A stretch of DNA of 64,000 nt from contig CAYMEV010000013.1 in NCBI GenBank assembly GCA_964389675.1, positions 38,512-102,511 of the forward strand, in the 5' to 3' direction. Numbering within the stretch: the stretch's first letter is position 1; every line of letters begins with the position of its first letter. Source of the stretch: CAYMEV01 sp964389675 [NCBI: uncultured Candidatus Sumerlaeota bacterium] (GTDB lineage Bacteria; CAYMEV01). Shown piece by piece: positions 8,483 through 17,523 of the stretch. A model generated the notes under the pieces. That model saw only the letters and a list, made by a program, of their open reading frames with translations. It made no database searches and had not been told where the DNA came from. Position numbers and translations under genes: made by a program.

Positions 8483-9094
8483 ATGAAATTAAGCTGTCTT
8501 ATAAGGGATGATCTGTTTTATCTCGTGTCCAGCAGCCCCAGAAGAAGCTGGCTGATGTCATATCTCCCTGTCCCTTTTAAGGTGCTGAAGGCTGACAATG
8601 ACTGCAATGAGCTGAAAGAGAAAAAAACCATCTGCCCTCACAGGCTCGCGAGGGTCAATTCATACCTGAAAGCTCAAAGGGCAGAGGCCATAGTCCATGA
8701 TGGATACATTATAGGCTGTGATACCGTTGTATTCATGGGGGGAAAGGTATACAGCAAACCTGCAGATGCTGGCGAAATTTACCATTCCTTAAGAAGCCTT
8801 TCAGGCAATACGCATTTTGTTGTTTCAGGAATCACCATTATTGATGCTGAAAATAAAAAACACTGGACAGAGTCGGAAGAAAGCCTGGTGAGATTCAGAG
8901 AGATCAGCGATAAAGAAATCAGGTCCTATATAGAGTCAGGCGAGCCATTCGGAAAAGCCGGGTCATATGCATTGCAGGGCTATGCAGTAAATTTCCTGGC
9001 CCAGTTGAAAGGAACAAGGAGCAATGTATACGGCCTTCCTTTGAAAACACTCATTTCAATGATAATAAAAATAAAATCAGAAAAAATCTGTTAA
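8483..9094 (+). CDS. maf: Maf-like nucleoside triphosphate pyrophosphatase
   Basis: A 203-residue protein. The Maf signature 'LVSSSPRRSWLM' (about 14-25) is followed by 'RVNSYLKAQRAEA', 'IIGCDTVVFMGGKVYSKPADAGE', and 'ESGEPFGKAGSYALQGYAVNFL' with the conserved 'KAGSYALQG' block. Maf proteins hydrolyse non-canonical or canonical NTPs to NMP and pyrophosphate in the cytoplasm. The first 12 residues precede the usual Maf start, but the ATG at 8483 is the only good candidate. A TATAAT at 8457-8462 could be its -10 box; I see no clear ribosome site. Confidence 0.9.
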   Translation: MKLSCLIRDDLFYLVSSSPRRSWLMSYLPVPFKVLKADNDCNELKEKKTICPHRLARVNSYLKAQRAEAIVHDGYIIGCDTVVFMGGKVYSKPADAGEIYHSLRSLSGNTHFVVSGITIIDAENKKHWTESEESLVRFREISDKEIRSYIESGEPFGKAGSYALQGYAVNFLAQLKGTRSNVYGLPLKTLISMIIKIKSEKIC

Positions 9095-9193
9095 TACAGG
9101 CCATATATTATTTCTTTTCTTTTTGTCAAATTATGGTAAGAAAGATCTATGGTTTTTAGCGTATATATAAAAAAATAAAATAAGGTAAGAATT
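9095..9193. other. Intergenic region before larB
   Basis: 99 AT-rich bases between maf and larB. It holds TTGTCA near 9122 and TATATA-rich sequence near 9165, possibly a promoter for the larB operon, and AAGG about 9 bases before ATG 9194. No hairpin terminator or riboswitch was recognised. Confidence 0.35.
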
Positions 9194-9928
9194 ATGAGTA
9201 TTGATAAAGTTCTTTCAGATTATAAGGGTGGCAGAATCAGCCTGGAAGAAGCAAAAAAGAAGCTGTCCCTTGACTGGATTCAGACATCAGAGAACCATAT
9301 TATCGACATAAACAGGCAAAACCGGCTCGGTATACCTGAAATAATATATGCCGAACACAAGACTCCTGATCAGGTTATTGATATTGCTGACGAGATGCGC
9401 AAAAAACAGCTGAATGTGATAATATCGAGGTCCAATGACAACAGGTTTATCTGCGATCACTTCAAGGACACTTCAGAGACTGCCTGCGGGGAAAGGATTG
9501 CAGTCATCGGCAAATTTCCAAAACCCTCCTTTAATATACTTGTAATAAGCGGCGGGTCTTCCGACAGGCCTGTTGTTGAAGAAATAGAGCTGACCATTAA
9601 GGCTCTCGGGGCTTTTCCTCTGATATTTGAAGACAGGGGTATAGCTCATCCATCCAGGGTTCTGGAGGCTATAAAGGCTGGCATAGAAAATGAATGCAGG
9701 GCATGTGTCGTGGTTGCAGGAATGGAGGCTTCGCTTGCAACATTTGCAAGCTCTCTTCTGCCTCTTCCGGTGATAGGCGTACCAACGTCAATAGGCTATG
9801 GCTATAGAAACGGAGAAACAGCACTGATCTCAATGCTTGCCTCATGTACCCCCAATCTTGCTGTTGTAAATATTGACGGGGGTATAAGGGCAGCTATTAT
9901 ATCTTATATGATTGGAGCAGGAAAATGA
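9194..9928 (+). CDS. larB: Nickel-pincer cofactor biosynthesis protein LarB
   Basis: A 244-residue protein of typical LarB length. The C-terminal half resembles AIR carboxylase/PurE ('VISGGSSDRPVVEEIELTI', 'CVVVAGMEASLATFASSLL', 'PVIGVPTSIGYG'), and the N-terminal part carries 'RQNRLGIPEIIYAEHKTPDQ'. LarB carboxylates the pyridinium ring of nicotinic acid adenine dinucleotide, the first step towards the (SCS)Ni cofactor of lactate racemase and related enzymes. It overlaps the start of the larC-like gene by 4 bases. larE and a LarA-type apoenzyme are not in this window. Confidence 0.93.
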   Translation: MSIDKVLSDYKGGRISLEEAKKKLSLDWIQTSENHIIDINRQNRLGIPEIIYAEHKTPDQVIDIADEMRKKQLNVIISRSNDNRFICDHFKDTSETACGERIAVIGKFPKPSFNILVISGGSSDRPVVEEIELTIKALGAFPLIFEDRGIAHPSRVLEAIKAGIENECRACVVVAGMEASLATFASSLLPLPVIGVPTSIGYGYRNGETALISMLASCTPNLAVVNIDGGIRAAIISYMIGAGK

Positions 9929-10722
9929 AAAAACTGATAATAGACCCGAGAGGAGGGCTTTCAGGTGATATGTTCGCCGCAGGGCTGATAAGCATATGCA
10001 GGGATAAAAGAAGTGTCATAAATGCAATGACAGAAGCAGGTAAAACACTCGGAGAATGCAGTATTGAATACAGCAGAGACGGGGAAGGATCAGCAAGGCT
10101 CAATATAGACATATCATCAAAACACCATTCTATTTCTGAGGATGAGGCTTTTAATATCATAGAGGACATATTTAAAAGATTTGACATAGACGAATATTAC
10201 AGCAAAACAGGTTTCAGGATCCTTGATATACTGGTAAATGCCGAGAAGGAAGCCCATGCAAAGTATGATTTCTTCAAGAAGGGAAAGATAAAAAAACTGC
10301 AGCATGTTCATCATCATAATCATGAAAGTGATAAAGCGTACCTGCATGAAGCTCAGGACATTGTCATAGATATAACAGGTGCAGTCATGGGCCTGCAGAT
10401 GCTTGAAGCTGAAGATTCAGCAGCTGCATTATATCCTGTTTCTGCAGGCGGGGGAAAGATTGAGTTCTCTCACGGCCTGCTTTTTGTCCCTGCCCCTGCA
10501 ACAAGCATCATTATCAAGAAATATAATATTCCATGGGTGAGAGGGCCAGTTGACCATGAGCTTTTTACCCCGACCGGTGCATCGATCATGGCGGGTTTAG
10601 GTACTGTGCTTGATGAGAATGCAGTTATTCATGATCCATCAGGGCTGGGCATTTCAAGGGGAAGCAAAGACTATCCTGTCCCTCCCCTGAAAATATACCT
10701 TATGCAGTCAAATCAGGCCTGA
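9925..10722 (+). CDS. larC: LarC-like protein lacking the C-terminal domain (LarC1-only)
   Basis: A 265-residue protein matching the N-terminal part of LarC: 'IIDPRGGLSGDMFAAGL' at the start, 'HEAQDIVIDITGAVMGL' (about 141-157), 'VRGPVDHELFTPTGASIM' (about 205-222) and the end of the first domain 'KDYPVPPLKIYLM'. A histidine-rich loop lies at about 127-133. Full LarC is about 400 residues or more, and its C-terminal part (LarC2) performs CTP-dependent nickel insertion. Here the stop at 10722 is followed after 22 bases by another gene, so no LarC2 is encoded downstream, even by frameshift. Either LarC2 is encoded elsewhere or this domain has another metal role. Coupled to larB by a 4-base overlap. 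Confidence 0.85.
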   Translation: MKKLIIDPRGGLSGDMFAAGLISICRDKRSVINAMTEAGKTLGECSIEYSRDGEGSARLNIDISSKHHSISEDEAFNIIEDIFKRFDIDEYYSKTGFRILDILVNAEKEAHAKYDFFKKGKIKKLQHVHHHNHESDKAYLHEAQDIVIDITGAVMGLQMLEAEDSAAALYPVSAGGGKIEFSHGLLFVPAPATSIIIKKYNIPWVRGPVDHELFTPTGASIMAGLGTVLDENAVIHDPSGLGISRGSKDYPVPPLKIYLMQSNQA

Positions 10723-10744
10723 CATTGAGTCTAGGAGCTGAAAT

Positions 10745-12757
10745 ATGAAGAGATACCTGCTTAAGTATTTTTATGCCTGGATTTTCATTCTCTGCCTCAT
10801 CATTGAAAGAACTGAATCGTTAGGAGACATAATCCCTCTATATATCACAAGGCCCCTGCTTTTAGTATGCGGGATTATCATTATTGTAAAGATTTCCCTG
10901 TGGGTATACAGCAAGCTGTTTTACAAGGTAAGGAACAGGATACTGGGGATATTTCTCTTTACAGGTCTTATTCCTATATTCTTCCTGATAATCCTTTTTA
11001 TGATTATATTCTACATATTTATAATGCAGGCCGTCAGCCTGGACCTGGACTATGCCATGCTGCAGGAGATCTCAGCATTAAAAGAGCTTTCCCTGGATAT
11101 AAATGCTCTATTTCTGCAAAAAGACAAACTGGACCATGACTCGTTGAACGGTTATATAGAAACAAATAAGGGTTATTTTGATAATCTTATACTCACTGTC
11201 TACAATGACGATATGGCTGTTAAATACCATTATGGCAAGCAGTCGGTCCCTTTTCCGGAATCCCGGGGGCTTGAGGAATACACCTATTTTATCTATGATG
11301 AAAGACCCTTTTTAGTACTGGTTTTTGACAGGAATATCTCCGGTGTTTATAAATATAATTATCTTGCTGCAGTTCCGCTTGAAAAGCCATATATAGATAA
11401 TCTTTCGGACAGGCTGGGCGGGCAGATATTTTTCAGTTATATCGGATTCGATGAGGAAGTTCTGGAGGAAGATGACAGGAATGTGGATATAAAAATATCC
11501 CGGGATGATAAAGGCGAGATTGCGATTAAAACTCCTGAGGGTGTTGATATATCTTTTCTGAATAGCCAGAAAGAGGGGTACAGGGAATGGAAAAAAAGCC
11601 TCAACAGCGGCTGGAAATACTTTAAGACAGCCCTCTATAAAAGATCAGTCGTTATTGATGAAAGCGGCAAGGTGAAAGACGCAATGGTACTGGGTATATT
11701 TCAGGCCAATTTCGGCGCAGTTATCGATAAATACCTTAAGGGGACAATCTCATATTTTATTCCCAAGAATACCATAGTCATAATTATTGCCATTATAGCA
11801 GGAATGGTACTGGCTGCACTGATGGTTTCCCTCATTATAAGCCTTTTCTTTTCAGTATCAATAACAAGCATAATCAGCCAGCTCCATAAAAAAGCAAAAA
11901 GAATAGCAAAGGGGAATTTCCCTCCGCCGATAAACTCCAGGCGCAAGGACCAGTTAGGAGAACTGACGAGGACATTTGATAAAATGTCTTTTGAGATACA
12001 GGAGCTTTTAAGCAAGGTTAAGGAGAATGAAAAGCTTGAAAATGAGATTTCAATTGCACAGATGGTTCAAAACACATTTTTCCCAAAAAAATTTCCTGAT
12101 ATAAAGGGAGCTGAAATCTATGGCAAATGTATACCGGCAAGGATGGTAAGCGGTGATTTTTATGATTTTTCTCCTCAGCATGATGATATGTTCGATCTCT
12201 GCATTGGTGATATAAGCGGAAAGGGTATATCGGCATCTCTTCTAATGGCATCATCACTTACCTTTCTCAGGATGGAGTCTCTGAAAAGGCCGATACAGGA
12301 TATTGACCGGATACTCGACAGCTTCAATACATATCTGTATGAATACAGTGCCAGGAACCAGTTCTGTTCATTGATATACAGCAGAATATATACTGAAAGC
12401 CTTAAAATGGAATATATAAATGCAGGCCATCCTTCTCCCATAATTATAAGAGGAGAGAATGCCCTGCCGCTTGAATCAAATAATCTGGTCGCCGGCGTAT
12501 TCAAAGACCAGAAGTATGAAAGAGTAATGCTGGAACTTCAGAAGGGTGATATTGTCTTTATGTTTACTGACGGATTTGTCGAGATTATGACGAATAAAGG
12601 CTACAGATACAGCTATGATGATCTGGTAAGGGAGATAATCCCTTTAAGAAAAGAACCTCTCGAGTTGATTTACGAAAGGCTTATATTGTGGGTAAAGGAC
12701 CTTTCATCTGAAAACAGCATATCTGACGATATGACAGCTGTACTTATAAGGATATAG
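10745..12757 (+). CDS. Membrane sensor with HAMP and SpoIIE/PP2C phosphatase domain
   Basis: A 670-residue protein. Three hydrophobic segments occupy about residues 8-95; a predicted extracytoplasmic region follows (about 95-345), then another membrane helix (about 348-375), a HAMP-like segment (about 376-425), a short coiled coil ('LSKVKENEKLENEISIAQMVQ'-like register) and a SpoIIE-type PPM phosphatase (about 450-670). The phosphatase shows 'MVSGDFYDF', 'IGDISGKGISASLLMA', 'INAGHPSPII' and 'MFTDGFVEIM', so the metal-binding aspartates are present. Such proteins dephosphorylate anti-sigma-factor antagonists or similar partners in response to an external signal. No partner switch genes are adjacent. 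GGAG lies 7 bases before ATG 10745; the gene is 22 bases after larC. Confidence 0.9.
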   Translation: MKRYLLKYFYAWIFILCLIIERTESLGDIIPLYITRPLLLVCGIIIIVKISLWVYSKLFYKVRNRILGIFLFTGLIPIFFLIILFMIIFYIFIMQAVSLDLDYAMLQEISALKELSLDINALFLQKDKLDHDSLNGYIETNKGYFDNLILTVYNDDMAVKYHYGKQSVPFPESRGLEEYTYFIYDERPFLVLVFDRNISGVYKYNYLAAVPLEKPYIDNLSDRLGGQIFFSYIGFDEEVLEEDDRNVDIKISRDDKGEIAIKTPEGVDISFLNSQKEGYREWKKSLNSGWKYFKTALYKRSVVIDESGKVKDAMVLGIFQANFGAVIDKYLKGTISYFIPKNTIVIIIAIIAGMVLAALMVSLIISLFFSVSITSIISQLHKKAKRIAKGNFPPPINSRRKDQLGELTRTFDKMSFEIQELLSKVKENEKLENEISIAQMVQNTFFPKKFPDIKGAEIYGKCIPARMVSGDFYDFSPQHDDMFDLCIGDISGKGISASLLMASSLTFLRMESLKRPIQDIDRILDSFNTYLYEYSARNQFCSLIYSRIYTESLKMEYINAGHPSPIIIRGENALPLESNNLVAGVFKDQKYERVMLELQKGDIVFMFTDGFVEIMTNKGYRYSYDDLVREIIPLRKEPLELIYERLILWVKDLSSENSISDDMTAVLIRI

Positions 12758-12827
12758 AATTTTTTCCAGTTCCGGAGATACAGTTTCTTCGTGAAATACA
12801 AAAGATAGTATAATGCCGGTTCAGGTA

Positions 12828-13550
12828 TTAAACAAAAGCATCCAGCCTGTAAAGGATATAGGAGCATAACAGGACTATACCGTAAATCATGAACACATAC
12901 AGGAATACCGCAGGGCTTCTGTGATATTCATCCTTATGCCTTGAAAATCTGTAGGGCCTGATGAAAAGCAGATAGGAAATCAGAGAGAGTACCAATCCTC
13001 CTATTCCATCAAGAAAGGTATGGGCTTTGACATAGACTATGCTTATTCCTATAAGGCCTGCTACTATTAGCGGGATTATTGAATCCTTTTTATTCAGCCT
13101 GTAAATAGCTAAGGCAATACTTATGGAGCAGGCCATGTGCAGGGAGGGAAAACAGTTATAAGGCTTATCAATCATGTGATTGAGATAGACCATCCAGTTA
13201 AGGAAGCTGTCAGGTTCAACGCCGACCCTTACCATTTTAACCGGATAGAGAAGGAACACTACATAACCGCTCAGGTATTGAAACATGATAACCTTGGCTA
13301 TAAGCTCAATATACCTGTTGTCTTTTATGTAAAAAACAGCAAAGAAAGGAAAGAGGAATATGAATATGTACCATAGCTGGAAAAATGGAACAAATGGTAT
13401 CATTTCATCAATAAAGATGGAATTCAGGCTGAATCTGCCTGCATTGTGAGTATAGATATTAACAGGATAATAAAGAAGATAGACCATATATGCGATAAAC
13501 AGATAGTACAGTTTTGTGTATTTGTGCTTGAATGCAAGGACTATGTTCAT
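12828..13550 (-). CDS. PAP2-superfamily membrane phosphatase/transferase
   Basis: A 240-residue protein with about six hydrophobic helices. The PAP2 catalytic motifs are visible: 'CFPSLHMACSI' (about 133-143, catalytic His) and 'VKAHTFLDGIGG' (about 175-186, second catalytic His and Asp). The family includes lipid phosphate phosphatases and inositol-phosphorylceramide-synthase-like transferases; which one cannot be told. It begins 3 bases after purQ ends, so it is probably co-transcribed with purL-purQ although functionally unrelated. The 70 bases between it and the converging phosphatase gene show no clear terminator. Confidence 0.85.
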   Translation of the reverse strand: MNIVLAFKHKYTKLYYLFIAYMVYLLYYPVNIYTHNAGRFSLNSIFIDEMIPFVPFFQLWYIFIFLFPFFAVFYIKDNRYIELIAKVIMFQYLSGYVVFLLYPVKMVRVGVEPDSFLNWMVYLNHMIDKPYNCFPSLHMACSISIALAIYRLNKKDSIIPLIVAGLIGISIVYVKAHTFLDGIGGLVLSLISYLLFIRPYRFSRHKDEYHRSPAVFLYVFMIYGIVLLCSYILYRLDAFV

Positions 13551-13553
13551 ATT

Positions 13554-14327
13554 TTAGAGAAAGTATTCTACTGCATTCTTCATTATCCGGGTACCCAGGG
13601 GGAATTCCTGAAAATCCTGCCTCTTATAATAGGGATTATTGGCAGGGTGGTTGAATGCTTCAGGGTGAGGCATAAGGCCGAATATCCTGCCTGTTTTGTC
13701 ACAGAGACCGGCTATGTTGCTGACAGATCCATTTGGATTGTAAGGATAACGGGCATCCTCCCCTGATGGTGATGTATATGCAAGACAGTCTGAATTATTT
13801 TCTTCAATAGTCTCCAGGATTTTCCTGTCCTTTATTACGAGCTTTCCTTCCATATGGCGTACTGGAAGGAACATCCTTGTTATTCCCCTGAGAAAAATGC
13901 ACGGGTTGTCCTTTTTTGCCAATAAATAAACCCACCTGTCTTCAAAAATACTTGAATCATTTATGCACAATGAAGCCTGCTGGGTCATTGCAGGATATCC
14001 GGGAAGAAGCCCGAGCCTTATTAATACCTGAAAACCATTGCAAATTCCGATTATAAGCCTGTCTTTGTCCATAAATTCCCTCAGAACATCCAGCAGTACA
14101 AATTTAAGCTTATTGGCAAGTATTTTCCCGGATGCAATATCATCAGCAAAGCTGAATCCACCTGGAATGGCAAAAATATGTGCATGACCCAGGATATCCC
14201 TGTTTTTGGAAAGTTCATTGAAATGCACTCTTTTTGCATCAGCCCCTGCAGTTTTAAAGCTATATTCCGTTTCATAATCGCAATTTATGCCATAGCCTGT
14301 AAGAATAATTGCCAAGGGTTTTTTCAT
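13554..14327 (-). CDS. purQ: Phosphoribosylformylglycinamidine synthase, glutaminase subunit PurQ
   Basis: About 257 residues from ATG 14327, which has AAGGAG 7 bases upstream; an in-frame TTG two codons earlier lies too close to that site. Class I amidotransferase features are visible: nucleophile Cys in 'IIGICNGFQVLIRLGLLPG', 'IFAIPGGFSFADDIASG', and the His-x-Glu pair in 'GLMPHPEAF'. PurQ releases ammonia from glutamine for PurL in step four of purine synthesis. It lies 11 bases after purL. Confidence 0.95.
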   Translation of the reverse strand: MKKPLAIILTGYGINCDYETEYSFKTAGADAKRVHFNELSKNRDILGHAHIFAIPGGFSFADDIASGKILANKLKFVLLDVLREFMDKDRLIIGICNGFQVLIRLGLLPGYPAMTQQASLCINDSSIFEDRWVYLLAKKDNPCIFLRGITRMFLPVRHMEGKLVIKDRKILETIEENNSDCLAYTSPSGEDARYPYNPNGSVSNIAGLCDKTGRIFGLMPHPEAFNHPANNPYYKRQDFQEFPLGTRIMKNAVEYFL

Positions 14328-14338
14328 TTCCAAACTCC

Positions 14339-17305
14339 TTAAAAGATTAGTGATTTGCAGAATCCATCCTTAAGCTTATCCAGGGAGTATTTAAATACCC
14401 CGGCGCCTGATGTGAAAACAATGTTTCTGCTGCTGCTAACCCTGCCTATTACAGCAAAGTGCGATCCTTTCATTATATCAAGGATTGAACTCATGTTTTC
14501 TTCCTGAAAGCTTAAGATGAACCTTCCCGGAGATTCCGAGAACATGATCCTTGCAGGATTCATCTTTTCTGATACTGGAACCTTTTCCAGATCAGCATTG
14601 AATCCAGTGTTTCCTCCTATTGCTGATTCAGCAAGGGCACATGCAATACCTCCGTCAGAAACGTCATGGATTGACAGAAGCAGGCCCTGCGCTATGATCC
14701 TGTGTATCTTTTTGAAAAGGGCCTTATTTGAGATAAAATCAACTTTTGGTATGTGCCCGTTTTCTATTCCATAGTATTCATAAAGCTGGCTGTTTCGGAG
14801 CTCATTTGCAGTAAGGCCAGCTACTGCAATCAGGGATCCCGGTTTTTTGAAATCTGTTGTCTGGGCATTTTCAATATTACTAACCTTGCCTATAGCAGTA
14901 AACAAAAGCGTAGGAAGTATGCTTATTTTATCAATGCCTTTGCCATAATCATTTTTCATTGAATCCTTGCCGCTTATAAGAGGTATCTCATATTCCTGAG
15001 TAATGTCAAAAAGAGCCTGAAGCGACCTTACAAGCTGTGCAAGTTTAAATTTCCCATCTGGTGTCTTTTCACTTTCAACCGGGTCAGGCCAGCAGAAATT
15101 ATCCAGCCCGTAGAACTGTTCCGGGTCGGCACCAGTGCAGATCAGATTCCTTACTGCTTCATCCACTGAATTGGTCACCATATGATATGTGTCAAATTTT
15201 GAATATCTTGGTATAATCCCCAAACCGATACCTATGCCTGTATCAAGGCCAAAGGCAGTTCTGATGGAAGTTCCATCCGAAGGCCCGTTCAGGTTTTCTC
15301 CAACAAATGGCTTTATTATGCTCAACCCCTGCACTTCGTGGTCAAACTGCCTTACCCAGTATTCCTTGCTTGCAATATTCCAGCTTGCCATTAATTCCGG
15401 CAGTGCTTTTTCAGGATTTGGGAGCTCCCCGTCACTGATGAATCCTTCATCTTTAGCTGACCATTCTGCTTTCAGTGTCATTTTAGGAAGCCCGTCATGA
15501 AGGAATGACAGAGGAAGGCACAGGACAGGGATTGAGCCGTATACTACCTTAAGATAACCGTCATCTGTGAACTTTCCCAGTACCGTGGCTTCTGTGTCCA
15601 TTAGCTTTGCAAGCTTCATGAATTCGTCAAGGCTGTCGTCAGGGACGGAAAGAGTCATCCTTTCCTGTGATTCGGAAAGGAATATTTCCCAGGGCATCAG
15701 GCCGGAATATTTTAGAGGGGCATCAGAAAGGTCTACACAGGCACCATTGGAAGAAAGAGCCATTTCGCCCACACTTGAGGATAAGCCTCCTGCTCCGTTA
15801 TCTGTAATATTGTTATAGAGCCCGAGATCGCGGGCTTTCATGATAAAATCACTCATCTTTTTCTGGGTAAAGGGGTCTCCGATCTGGACAGCGCTGGATG
15901 GGCTCTCTGATGTAAGCTCTGCAGAAGAAAATGTGGCTCCGTGTATTCCATCCTTTCCTATCCTGCCTCCAAGCATTACAATATTGTCTCCAGCTATTGA
16001 CCTTTTAATATAGCTGGGCCCTTTGGGGGTTTTGCTGGGAAGGATCCCGCATGTTCCGCAAAACACAAGAGGTTTTCCTATATAACTGCTGTCAAATACT
16101 ATTGCTCCGTTTACTGTAGGTATTCCACTTCTGTTTCCGCCGTGTTCTATGCCTTTGTGAACACCCCTGAACACTGTTTTGGGATGAAAGAGGTTATCAG
16201 GCAATGTGCCTGAAAAGTCAGGCGGGCCAAAGCAGAATATATCTATATTGAATAATGGCCTTGCCCCCAAACCACAGCCGAGAATGTCCCTGTTGACGCC
16301 AACAATTCCTGTTATCGCGCCCCCGTAAGGATCGAGGGCGGAAGGGCTGTTGTGAGTTTCAACTTTCATGGCTACTGCGCAGTCGTCACCCCAGTCAACT
16401 ATGCCTGCATTGTCGGAAAAAACTGTCAGAAGAGCTTTCTGCTTTTCAGTCAGGAGCTTTGTAGTCCTTTTAATATATGTGTTGAACAGGGAGTCTATTC
16501 TTTGTACCTTAAAACCGTCATGGTAATCAATTGCAGCATTGAATATCTTATGTTTGCAGTGTTCAGACCAGGTCTGTGCAAGACATTCTATTTCACAGTC
16601 TGTTATATCCTCAGTGATTCCGAAATCTTTTCTTGCTTTTTGAAACTTATCATCCTCATAGTATTTCTTTATCGCTTCAATCTCTTCAGCTGTCAGAAAG
16701 AGGTGGTTCTTTTCTGAAAACTCTAAAATATCAGATGTGGCTGATTTCCTGGAAATAGATGATACAACGGGATCTGAAGGTAATTCAACAGGATTTAAGG
16801 GGAGGAAAACATTGGAAATCTGCTCGCCGGGACTGTATTTGAGTATTTTCCAGCGGTTGATCAGGGGGGTTCCAATCTCGTTTTTAATAATTTTATCCAG
16901 CAGAGCATCATCCCTTATGCCTTTGAATATATACTGCCTGGATGTTGATATATAGAGGCAGTCCCTGTCCAGGAAAGGAAAAAGGTCCAGCAGAGCATCC
17001 TTTGAGGTATCAGCCAGATTATCCTTTACGCCTTTCTTAAACCCCATTTCAACTATAAAATCAAAGGCAAATCGGTCAGCGATGGGTTTATCAACACTGT
17101 ATTCCTCAATTATAGGGTCACAGAAAATTTCTTTGGCTGCTTTATCAATATCAGATTTTGCTAACTGCTTTGAACTGATAATGTATACATCAACCATAGC
17201 CATATACTCCAGCCGGCATGAAATGTCTGCTTCAATCTGCCTGCTAAGTATGCCTGCCTGAGTCTGGTATTCATTTAATTTCGCCACTTCAATCCTGTAA
17301 TTCAT
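14339..17305 (-). CDS. purL: Phosphoribosylformylglycinamidine synthase PurL with N-terminal PurS-like region
   Basis: 988 residues from ATG 17305 (AGGAG 7 bases upstream); an in-frame ATG eight codons earlier would place the ribosome site inside the coding region. Residues about 1-90 look PurS-like, a linker follows, then two AIRS-type halves. Visible are 'AQTWSEHCKHKIFNAA', 'ETHNSPSALDPYGGAITG', 'GGRIGKDGIHGATFSS', 'DNGAGGLSSSVGEMA', 'LISGKDSMKND' and 'SIHDVSDGGIACALAE'. It ATP-dependently converts FGAR to FGAM. It is shorter than the ~1300-residue large PurL because the glutaminase domain is a separate gene (purQ, just downstream), so this is a split large-type enzyme. Confidence 0.94.
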   Translation of the reverse strand: MNYRIEVAKLNEYQTQAGILSRQIEADISCRLEYMAMVDVYIISSKQLAKSDIDKAAKEIFCDPIIEEYSVDKPIADRFAFDFIVEMGFKKGVKDNLADTSKDALLDLFPFLDRDCLYISTSRQYIFKGIRDDALLDKIIKNEIGTPLINRWKILKYSPGEQISNVFLPLNPVELPSDPVVSSISRKSATSDILEFSEKNHLFLTAEEIEAIKKYYEDDKFQKARKDFGITEDITDCEIECLAQTWSEHCKHKIFNAAIDYHDGFKVQRIDSLFNTYIKRTTKLLTEKQKALLTVFSDNAGIVDWGDDCAVAMKVETHNSPSALDPYGGAITGIVGVNRDILGCGLGARPLFNIDIFCFGPPDFSGTLPDNLFHPKTVFRGVHKGIEHGGNRSGIPTVNGAIVFDSSYIGKPLVFCGTCGILPSKTPKGPSYIKRSIAGDNIVMLGGRIGKDGIHGATFSSAELTSESPSSAVQIGDPFTQKKMSDFIMKARDLGLYNNITDNGAGGLSSSVGEMALSSNGACVDLSDAPLKYSGLMPWEIFLSESQERMTLSVPDDSLDEFMKLAKLMDTEATVLGKFTDDGYLKVVYGSIPVLCLPLSFLHDGLPKMTLKAEWSAKDEGFISDGELPNPEKALPELMASWNIASKEYWVRQFDHEVQGLSIIKPFVGENLNGPSDGTSIRTAFGLDTGIGIGLGIIPRYSKFDTYHMVTNSVDEAVRNLICTGADPEQFYGLDNFCWPDPVESEKTPDGKFKLAQLVRSLQALFDITQEYEIPLISGKDSMKNDYGKGIDKISILPTLLFTAIGKVSNIENAQTTDFKKPGSLIAVAGLTANELRNSQLYEYYGIENGHIPKVDFISNKALFKKIHRIIAQGLLLSIHDVSDGGIACALAESAIGGNTGFNADLEKVPVSEKMNPARIMFSESPGRFILSFQEENMSSILDIMKGSHFAVIGRVSSSRNIVFTSGAGVFKYSLDKLKDGFCKSLIF

Positions 17306-17335
17306 AAAAAATCTCCTATTGATTTTCAAAAATAT

Positions 17336-17362
17336 ATCATACGTATATTGGTATTATGTCAA
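17336..17362 (-). promoter_or_regulatory. Promoter of purL-purQ
   Basis: On the minus strand TTGACA (17362-17357) and TATGAT (17341-17336) with a 15-base spacer; an alternative -10 (TGATAT) gives 17. The leader to ATG 17305 would be about 25 bases and holds the AGGAG ribosome site. No PurR-type operator was recognised. Confidence 0.55.
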
Positions 17363-17456
17363 TAATTATCATTGCTGGATCATCACGGTTCAGGATATTT
17401 GCATAAGGTCTGCAGACAAGGCATTATTTTGCAAAGCTGATATGTATATTTAAAAA

Positions 17457-17485
17457 TTTACAGATCTTATTTGTTCATTTAGTAT
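17457..17485 (+). promoter_or_regulatory. Candidate promoter of the methyltransferase/MTHFR gene
   Basis: TTTACA (17457-17462), 17-base spacer, TAGTAT (17480-17485). Transcription would start near 17492, leaving about 32 bases of leader with AAAGGAGA before ATG 17524. That is too short for a SAM riboswitch. Confidence 0.4.
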
Positions 17486-17523
17486 TTACAGAAATATATG
17501 AGTATTCCTGAAAGGAGACAGGG

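Noticed and set aside
10700-10744. Programmed frameshift that would add a LarC2 domain, as in Lactiplantibacillus
   Set aside because: Only 22 bases separate the stop from the next gene, and no LarC2-like coding sequence follows.
17306-17523. Possible SAM or cobalamin riboswitch before the homocysteine methyltransferase/MTHFR fusion
   Set aside because: The likely leader is only about 30 bases and no riboswitch core was found in the 218-base gap.
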